Source: an uncultured Clostridia bacterium
GTDB lineage: Bacteria; Bacillota; Clostridia; Oscillospirales; Ruminococcaceae
Reading direction: 5' to 3'
Assembly (NCBI GenBank): GCA_946567425.1
Contig: CAMNXF010000004.1
Span: 1-64,000, forward strand
Length of the DNA stretch: 64,000 nt
Below the pieces are notes generated by a model. That model ran no database searches, was not told the origin of the DNA, and saw only the letters and a list, made by a program, of their open reading frames with translations. Within the stretch, counting starts at the first letter, position 1. Every line of letters begins with the position of its first letter. Positions 57,935 through 64,000 of the stretch are shown here, piece by piece. The translations under genes were made by a program, and so were the position numbers.

Positions 57935-58846
57935 TTACCAAGGCTGACACTGCCCCGTTATCTCGGACAGCGACTTTATGCCGTTCTTCTCCATATACTC
58001 GGCAAGCCCGTCGATAACGTTCAGCGGCGCGTAGGGGTCGGTGAAGATCGCCGTGCCCATTTGTATTGCCGCCGCGCCCGCAAGCATCATTTCGACAGCG
58101 TCCTCCCATGTGGAGATACCGCCCATGCCGATTATCGGAATATTTACCGCCTTGTAGCACTGATAGACCATTCTCACCGCTACGGGGAATATTGCGGGAC
58201 CACTCAGTCCGCCCATATTGTTGCGAAGTATCGGACGCTTGGTGCGAATGTCAATGCGCATTCCAAGCAACGTGTTTATCATTGAAAGAGCGTCCGCGCC
58301 CTCGGCTTCCACCGCTTTGGCGATCGAGGTGATGTCGGTGACGTTCGGGGTGAGCTTTACGATAAGCGGCTTGCTCGTCGCCTTGCGCACCGCCTTGGTA
58401 ACGCCCGCCGCTCCCTCGCAGGTAACGCCCCAAGTCGCGCCGCCCGCCTTGACGTTCGGGCAGGAAATGTTCAGCTCTATCATATCCACGTCTGACGCGT
58501 CGAGAACCTCCGCTACCGCGATATAGTCGTCGATAGTCGCACCCGCAACGTTCGCGATTATAACGTTGCCCTCCTCCTTAAGCACGGGAAGATAAAACTC
58601 GACAAAGCCGTGTACTCCGATATTCTGCAAGCCTACCGAATTTAAAATTCCCGAGTATGTCTCGGCAATTCTGGGCGGCGGATTTCCGAGCTTCGATTCG
58701 ATCGTCATTCCCTTGCAGGAGATGCCGCCGAGCCTTGAAAGCGGGTACAGGTCGGTGTAGCACTCGCCGTTGCCGTAAGTCCCCGAAGCAGCTATAACGG
58801 GGTTCGGGAACTCCACGCCTGCTATTCTCACAGAAAGATCAACCAT
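57935..58846 (-). CDS. pyrD: Dihydroorotate dehydrogenase, class 1B catalytic subunit
   Basis: A 303-residue FMN enzyme: 'NPVIAASGTYGNGECY', the catalytic-Cys motif 'ELNISCPNVKAGG', 'PLIVKLTPNVTDITSIAKA' and 'IIGMGGISTWEDAVEMMLAG'. Oxidises dihydroorotate to orotate; class 1B passes electrons to NAD through PyrK, encoded just upstream. ATG at 58846 with GAGGAGG eight bases upstream, overlapping the pyrK stop. A frame to 58867 lacks a better site. Confidence 0.97.
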   Translation of the reverse strand: MVDLSVRIAGVEFPNPVIAASGTYGNGECYTDLYPLSRLGGISCKGMTIESKLGNPPPRIAETYSGILNSVGLQNIGVHGFVEFYLPVLKEEGNVIIANVAGATIDDYIAVAEVLDASDVDMIELNISCPNVKAGGATWGVTCEGAAGVTKAVRKATSKPLIVKLTPNVTDITSIAKAVEAEGADALSMINTLLGMRIDIRTKRPILRNNMGGLSGPAIFPVAVRMVYQCYKAVNIPIIGMGGISTWEDAVEMMLAGAAAIQMGTAIFTDPYAPLNVIDGLAEYMEKNGIKSLSEITGQCQPW

Positions 58847-59612
58847 CGAAACGCACCTCCTCTGCATTGAATACGGGACCGTCCTTGCATACCCGCGAAT
58901 AGAACTCCTTACCGTTGCGCACGGTCATACACGAACACACCACGCAAGCGCCCACGCCGCAGCCCATTCGCTGCTCGAGAGACACCTGGCACGGGACATT
59001 ATATACCTCACACATTTTAACGACTGCCTTTAGCATCGGCGTAGGACCGCACGCGAGCACAGCGGCTGTTTCGCCCTTTTCAAGCTCCTCCGCAAGCGGA
59101 AACGTTACCAGACCCTCGCGTCCAACGCTGCCGTCGTCAGTACAAAGTACCGTGTTTGCGCCGTTCTCTTTGAACTCGTCAACTAAAATTATTTTTGAAT
59201 AATCACGGAAACCGACTATCGCCGTGCAGAGCTCACCTGCGATATGAGAAACTCCCAACAGCGGCGGCACTCCTATACCGCCCCCGACAACGATTATCCG
59301 CTTTCCGTCAGTTATGTGGAAACCGTTTCCGAGCGGTCCGAGAATATCAAGACTCTCGCCCTCGGCAAGCATGGCAAGCGCCTCCGTGCCTTTTCCGCGA
59401 ACCTCGAACACGAACCGCAAAGTTCCGCGTTCCTTATCGATTCCGCAGATTGAGATCGGTCTGCGCAGCGTAAAGCCCGGGGCAACGATATTCGCGAACT
59501 GCCCGACCCGCGCCTCGTCCGCAAGCTCGGGCGCGTCAACGTACACCGAATAAATGCCCTTGGCAAGCGTTGTTTTTTCAATTATGGGATATTTGCCGCA
59601 AAAATAACTCAT
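58839..59612 (-). CDS. pyrK: Dihydroorotate dehydrogenase electron-transfer subunit
   Basis: A 257-residue ferredoxin-reductase-like subunit. FAD-binding 'FTLRRPISICGID', NAD-binding 'IIVVGGGIGVPPLLGVSH', and the C-terminal 2Fe-2S cluster with Cys in 'RMGCGVGACVVCSC' and a fourth Cys in 'SRVCKDGPVF'. It moves electrons from PyrD-FMN to NAD+. The stop overlaps the start of pyrD by eight bases, so the subunits are coupled. Confidence 0.97.
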   Translation of the reverse strand: MSYFCGKYPIIEKTTLAKGIYSVYVDAPELADEARVGQFANIVAPGFTLRRPISICGIDKERGTLRFVFEVRGKGTEALAMLAEGESLDILGPLGNGFHITDGKRIIVVGGGIGVPPLLGVSHIAGELCTAIVGFRDYSKIILVDEFKENGANTVLCTDDGSVGREGLVTFPLAEELEKGETAAVLACGPTPMLKAVVKMCEVYNVPCQVSLEQRMGCGVGACVVCSCMTVRNGKEFYSRVCKDGPVFNAEEVRFDG

Positions 59613-59620
59613 AGTATATT

Positions 59621-60217
59621 CTACTCCTTATCGTCGTCCTCGTCGACCACGCGTACCTTAACTATGCTGTCGTTCATATCGGACTTTGCTGTGTCTTCTT
59701 TTGTTATCGTTCTTATTCTGTGCACCGTAAAGCGAATTATTATCGCCACAATAATAATATCCAACAGCGCCTGCAAGCTGAACGGACTTATATCTACTCT
59801 GAGCGTTCTCTGATGAAAAATATACATAATGTCGAAAACACCCATAAATATCGGTATCTTGCATACCGACACGCAGAACGCGTACCAGTCATAAACGCTT
59901 TGCGCGTTTTGTTTTGTAATGCGGTACTTCGCGAATTTTCGGCTTGTCAGCGTGAGTATCAGATACGCCGCGAACGTTCCGACCACAAGCGCGGGGAATA
60001 TCAGCGCGAGCCAATAGCTCCACGAAAACGCGCCGATATAATCGTTTTCTATCGCCGAAACGCCCTGCGTGCCTATCTTCCGCAGCATTGTCTGATACTG
60101 CGTAATAAAGTTTATTGTCAGCGAAAAAATAACCGCCGCGATACCGACCGAAATTACATCGCTCACGATCCGCGCGATCCTGAACGAACATTTGACTGGA
60201 TATTTGCCGATTTTCAT
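59621..60217 (-). CDS. Membrane protein of unknown function in the pyr operon
   Basis: A 198-residue protein with four hydrophobic segments (about 20-40, 66-90, 108-130, 142-162) and an acidic C-terminal tail ('VRVVDEDDDKE'). I do not recognise a family. ATG at 60217 with GAGGTGAGC upstream, 15 bases after carB, and eight bases before pyrK, so it is firmly inside the pyrimidine operon. It could be a transporter component or an unrelated hitchhiker. Confidence 0.8.
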   Translation of the reverse strand: MKIGKYPVKCSFRIARIVSDVISVGIAAVIFSLTINFITQYQTMLRKIGTQGVSAIENDYIGAFSWSYWLALIFPALVVGTFAAYLILTLTSRKFAKYRITKQNAQSVYDWYAFCVSVCKIPIFMGVFDIMYIFHQRTLRVDISPFSLQALLDIIIVAIIIRFTVHRIRTITKEDTAKSDMNDSIVKVRVVDEDDDKE

Positions 60218-60232
60218 ATTAAGCTGCTCACC

Positions 60233-63200
60233 TCAAATTTTTGTTATATCCACCATTTCAACGTCCGCGATCGTCTTGTTCATCTCCAGACAGTCAAGCA
60301 GCGCGTTTGCCGTATCAATCGCCGTCAGGCAGACTATCGAACGCTCGACCGCCTTTCTTCTCATGCGAACGCTGTCAAGCGACGGCTTGCGCCCCGTTTC
60401 CGACGTGGAAACGACGTAGTTTATCTCGCCGCTTTCGAGCAGCGTTATAACGTTCGGCTCTTGTGCTTCGTGAATGCGGAAAACATGGTTAGCGGCGATC
60501 ATATTGCGGTTGAGCACCGACGCCGTTCCGCCCGTCGCGTATATCTTGAAGCCGAGTGCCTCAAAGCGCGACGCTATCTCGATTACGTCGTTCTTGTCGC
60601 TGTCGCGCACGGAAATGAGCACTCCGCCCTTGTCGTAGAACTTGTAGCCCGCCGCGATAAGTCCCTTGTACAGCGCTTCGCCGAACGTCTTAGCTATGCC
60701 CAGACATTCGCCCGTAGACTTCATTTCGGGACCGAGCTGGTTGTCAACGTCGTGCAGCTTCTCAAACGAGAACACGGGAACCTTCACCGCGATATAGTCC
60801 GAAACGGGATAAAGCCCGCTCTTGTAGCCCATATCCCTCAGCTTTTTACCGAGAATTATCTTGGTCGCGAGATCGACCATAGGCACGCCCGTCACCTTAG
60901 AAATATACGGCACGGTTCGCGACGAACGCGGGTTCACCTCAATAACGTAAACCTCGTGATTGTACACGACATACTGAATGTTCACCAGACCGATGACATG
61001 GAGCGCCTTTGCGAGTTTTTCCGTATAGTCAACGATAACCTTTTTGATGTGACTGGTAAGGTTCTGGCTGGGATATATCGAAATCGAGTCGCCGCTGTGA
61101 ATGCCCGCGCGCTCGACGTGCTCCATAATGCCCGGGATAACAAAGTCCTCGCCGTCGCAGATCGCGTCGACCTCAACCTCCGTGCCCATCATATACTTGT
61201 CGATAAGCACAGGATTTTCAAGCTCCGTGGCGGTAATTATCTTCATATACTCGTCAACGTCCGCGTCGCAGTGCGCGATTATCATATTCTGCCCGCCGAG
61301 CACATAGCTCGGACGCAGCAGCACGGGATAACCGAGCTCGTTCGCGGCTTTGAGTGCCTGTTTTGTCGTGAACACGGTCTCGCCCTTGGGGCGCGGAATG
61401 CCGCATTTTTCAAGCAGCTCATCAAACAGCTCTCTGTCCTCCGCCGCATCAATGTCCGCCGCCTGTGTACCGAGTATCCGCACACCCATTTCCGTGAGGT
61501 GCTTTGTGAGCGATATCGCCGTCTGTCCGCCAAACTGCACTACGCAGCCGTAGGGCTTTTCGGTCGCGATGAGCGCTTCAACGTCCTCGCGGGTAAGAGG
61601 GTCGAAATACAGGCGCGTGCCCGTGTCGAAGTCGGTGGAGACGGTTTCGGGGTTGTTGTTGCAGATGACAGCCTCGCAGCCCTCTTCTTTCAGCGTCCAG
61701 ACGCAGTGTACGGAGCAATAGTCGAACTCGATGCCCTGTCCGATACGAATAGGGCCAGAGCCGAATACTATCACCTTTTTCTTGTCGGAGGGGTGAGCCG
61801 ATATGAACTCCGCCGCTTCGTTTTCGCGGTCGAAGGTGTTGTAGAAATACGGGGTGTCCGCCGAAAACTCCGCCGCACAGGTGTCGACCATTTTGTAGAC
61901 GGCGAGACGGCGGTCAATTCCGCAGTCGGCGAGCTTCTGCCCCGAAATGCGTTCGACAGTGCTGTCAAGGTAGCAATATTTTTTCGCGGAATCGTATTTT
62001 TCTTGGGTCAATTTGCCATTCGCGAGCCAACGCTCCAGTTCAACCAAATTGTTCAGTTTCGCGATAAACCACTTGTCTATCTTGGTGATGTCGTGAATCG
62101 TGTCAATGGAAATACCGCGCTTTAATGCTTCAAATACGCAGAACGAGCGGTCAACGTCAACGTCCTCGAGCTTTTTGAGGACCTCCTCGTCAGAAAGGAG
62201 CGTGAACTCGCGTTTCGTCATAGTGTCCATTTTCAGCTCTATGGAGCGGACGGCCTTCATCATTCCCGCCTCAAAGGACGGCGCTATCGCCATAATTTCG
62301 CCCGTGGCTTTCATCTGTGTGCCAAGCGTTTTCTTCGCGTAGACGAACTTGTCAAACGGCCATTTCGGAAACTTCACCACAAGGTAATCGAGCGCGGGCT
62401 CGAAACACGCGTAGGTCTTGCCCGTGACCTGATTGATTATCTCGTCGAGCGTGTAGCCGACCGCAATTCTTGCCGCGACCTTTGCTATCGGGTAGCCCGT
62501 CGCCTTGGAAGCGAGCGCCGACGAGCGCGAAACTCTCGGGTTTACCTCGATAACAGCGTAGTCGAAGCTGTCGGGCTTTAACGCGAACTGGCAGTTGCAG
62601 CCGCCCTCGACCTCGAGCGCTTGGATTATGTTGAGCGCAGCCGTGCGGAGCATCTGGTATTCCTTGTCGGCAAGCGTTACGCAGGGCGCAACGACAATGC
62701 TGTCGCCCGTATGAACACCAACGGGGTCGAAATTCTCCATGGAGCAGACGGTGATAACGTTGCCCTTGCTGTCGCGCATAACCTCGAACTCGACCTCTTT
62801 CCAGCCCGAGATGCACTTCTCGACCAGAATTTGTGTAATAGGGGAAAGCCGCAAGCCGTTTGTCGCGATCTCGTGGAGCTCCTCACGCGTTTCGGCGATA
62901 CCGCCGCCCGTGCCGCCCAAGGTGAACGCGGGTCGGACGATAACAGGGTAGCCTATCTCCTCTGCAAAATCCATAGCGTCATTGAGGGTCTCAACCACCT
63001 TTGACGGAATACACGGCTGCCCTATCGCCTCCATAGTATCCTTGAAAGCCTGTCTGTCCTCTGCCTTGTGAATGGTCTCGGGATTCGAGCCGAGCAGCTT
63101 TACGCCGTGTTCCTTGAGAAAGCCGCTCTCGGCAAGCTGCATCGACAGCGTGAGCGCGGTCTGCCCGCCCAGATTTGATACGACGCTGTCGGGCTTTTCT

Positions 63201-63439
63201 ATCTCGATAACGCGCTTTACCACCTCTAACGTAAGCGGCTCGATATAAATTTTGTCCGCCATGTGCTTGTCCGTCATTATCGTAGCGGGGTTGGAGTTGA
63301 TAAGAACGACCTCCAGACCCTCCTGCTTTAACGCGCGGCAAGCCTGCGTTCCTGCGTAGTCAAACTCTGCGGCTTGCCCTATTACGATAGGTCCCGAGCC
63401 GATGACCAGAACCTTTTTTATATCACTTCTTAACGGCAT
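60233..63439 (-). CDS. carB: Carbamoyl-phosphate synthase large chain
   Basis: A 1068-residue protein, full family length. Two ATP-grasp halves: N-terminal 'KVLVIGSGPIVIGQAAEFDY' and 'RPAFTLGGTGGGIAE', C-terminal 'RPSYVLGGQNMIIAH', both with 'EVNPR.SRS' type metal-binding loops. The last 130 residues form the MGS-like allosteric domain ('GFKIYATGGTASVLNRN', 'RRKAVERSIVCLT'). Makes carbamoyl phosphate for pyrimidine and arginine. The ATG overlaps the carA stop by ten bases. Confidence 0.98.
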   Translation of the reverse strand: MPLRSDIKKVLVIGSGPIVIGQAAEFDYAGTQACRALKQEGLEVVLINSNPATIMTDKHMADKIYIEPLTLEVVKRVIEIEKPDSVVSNLGGQTALTLSMQLAESGFLKEHGVKLLGSNPETIHKAEDRQAFKDTMEAIGQPCIPSKVVETLNDAMDFAEEIGYPVIVRPAFTLGGTGGGIAETREELHEIATNGLRLSPITQILVEKCISGWKEVEFEVMRDSKGNVITVCSMENFDPVGVHTGDSIVVAPCVTLADKEYQMLRTAALNIIQALEVEGGCNCQFALKPDSFDYAVIEVNPRVSRSSALASKATGYPIAKVAARIAVGYTLDEIINQVTGKTYACFEPALDYLVVKFPKWPFDKFVYAKKTLGTQMKATGEIMAIAPSFEAGMMKAVRSIELKMDTMTKREFTLLSDEEVLKKLEDVDVDRSFCVFEALKRGISIDTIHDITKIDKWFIAKLNNLVELERWLANGKLTQEKYDSAKKYCYLDSTVERISGQKLADCGIDRRLAVYKMVDTCAAEFSADTPYFYNTFDRENEAAEFISAHPSDKKKVIVFGSGPIRIGQGIEFDYCSVHCVWTLKEEGCEAVICNNNPETVSTDFDTGTRLYFDPLTREDVEALIATEKPYGCVVQFGGQTAISLTKHLTEMGVRILGTQAADIDAAEDRELFDELLEKCGIPRPKGETVFTTKQALKAANELGYPVLLRPSYVLGGQNMIIAHCDADVDEYMKIITATELENPVLIDKYMMGTEVEVDAICDGEDFVIPGIMEHVERAGIHSGDSISIYPSQNLTSHIKKVIVDYTEKLAKALHVIGLVNIQYVVYNHEVYVIEVNPRSSRTVPYISKVTGVPMVDLATKIILGKKLRDMGYKSGLYPVSDYIAVKVPVFSFEKLHDVDNQLGPEMKSTGECLGIAKTFGEALYKGLIAAGYKFYDKGGVLISVRDSDKNDVIEIASRFEALGFKIYATGGTASVLNRNMIAANHVFRIHEAQEPNVITLLESGEINYVVSTSETGRKPSLDSVRMRRKAVERSIVCLTAIDTANALLDCLEMNKTIADVEMVDITKI

Positions 63440-64000
63440 TGCTTGTTCCCTCCAAATTCGCCCATAAGCTTAATAAACTCGTCAAACAGATACGAGGTGT
63501 CGTGCGGTCCGCCGCACGCCTCGGGGTGGAACTGCACCGTAAACGCGGGCGCGTTTGTGTAACGAACGCCCTCGCACGTGCCGTCGTTGCCGTTTATATG
63601 GCTCACCTTGCCGGCGCTTTCGGGCACGCTACCGCCTATGACCGCGTAGCCGTGGTTCTGCGAGGTGATAAACGTCTTATCGAGCGCGAGGTCTTTCACG
63701 GGCTGATTTCCGCCGCGGTGACCGTATTTCAGCTTTTCGGTCTTTGCGCCGTTCGCCAGAGCGAGAAGCTGATGTCCGAGACAAATGCCGAACGTCGGTA
63801 TCTTCGCGGGGATAAGCTCCTTTAACGTGTTTATGGAGACGGTATTGTCGGCGGGGTCACCGGGACCGTTCGAGAGCATAATGCCGTCGGGATCCAGTGT
63901 CTTTATTTCGTCGGCAGACGCGTTGTACGGCATTACGGTGACGTTGCAGCCGCGCTTTACAAGCTCACGGCGAATGTTGAATTTGTAGCCGTAATCCATA
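63430..64000 (-). CDS. carA: Carbamoyl-phosphate synthase small chain (partial)
   Basis: The C-terminal 190 residues of the glutaminase subunit; the N-terminal part lies beyond the right edge. The class I amidotransferase domain is complete: 'LSNGPGDPAD', nucleophile Cys in 'TFGICLGHQLLALANGA', 'GHRGGNQPVKD', and the His/Glu dyad in 'FTVQFHPEACGGPHDT'. It supplies ammonia from glutamine to CarB, encoded immediately downstream. Confidence 0.96.
   Translation of the reverse strand, partial: MDYGYKFNIRRELVKRGCNVTVMPYNASADEIKTLDPDGIMLSNGPGDPADNTVSINTLKELIPAKIPTFGICLGHQLLALANGAKTEKLKYGHRGGNQPVKDLALDKTFITSQNHGYAVIGGSVPESAGKVSHINGNDGTCEGVRYTNAPAFTVQFHPEACGGPHDTSYLFDEFIKLMGEFGGNKQCR

Noticed and set aside
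59720-62125. An 801-codon open frame on the + strand opposite carB
   Set aside because: It is the antisense shadow of pyrK-carB, basic and low-complexity in composition, with no ribosome site or family motifs; carB on the other strand is certain.

Overview
The window looks like chromosomal DNA of a motile, anaerobic low-to-mid-GC Firmicute of class Clostridia, plausibly a gut Oscillospirales or Ruminococcaceae-like organism. Grounds for this: consensus sigma-A promoters (TTGACA-17-TATAAT) before many genes, strong GGAGG ribosome sites, lipobox lipoproteins, CheC and LytTR regulators, a PyrK/PyrD class 1B pair, and several B12-dependent radical SAM proteins. The genus assignment is inference. 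No rRNA, tRNA or CRISPR array was seen.

Layout. 1-5300 is an accessory, decaying stretch: amide hydrolase-like and relaxase-like remnants, a MATE pump divergent from its MarR regulator around a near-perfect 21-bp-arm operator, UmuC/YolD remnants, an intact MarR, a CheW-like protein, a broken MarR copy and unplaced fragments. 5347-10463 is an OmpR regulator, histidine kinase, ABC ATPase and FtsX-type permease operon. 11017-17536 is a chemotaxis/LytTR block: two methyl-accepting proteins and CheC lie behind promoters that carry identical-geometry 21-bp-period direct repeats, next to a LytTR response regulator whose partner kinase is frameshifted and truncated.

17643-25793 is one long + strand operon: der, a membrane protein, plsY, an acetyltransferase, gpsA, an aminoglycoside adenylyltransferase-like protein, an Abi_2/HEPN abortive-infection protein and a TerB-N/TerB-C protein. 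25846-30245 (- strand) holds clpB, an unknown protein and a ribbon-helix-helix protein. 30398-40259 is a - strand operon of eight tightly overlapping genes: five B12-binding radical SAM enzymes, a GH3-type adenylate-forming amide synthetase and two GNAT-like proteins. This is the best candidate for an undescribed biosynthetic system here.

40366-43654 has a second MATE pump, cobU and pilT. 43704-47250 carries an Lsa/Vga-type ABC-F resistance gene behind a leader peptide and transcription attenuator, plus a DUF3788/DUF3795-like protein; IS256-type end sequences in inverted orientation sit on both sides. 47279-49065 has SCP2, APH-like and GNAT genes. 49319-51634 is an amino-acid ABC importer whose binding protein appears circularly permuted. 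51636-54058 is a luxE-luxC acyl reduction pair. 54243-56953 contains an intact lipoprotein and two decayed secreted-protein genes. 57183-64000 is the pyrimidine operon carA-carB-(membrane protein)-pyrK-pyrD, followed by tcdA; carA runs off the window end.
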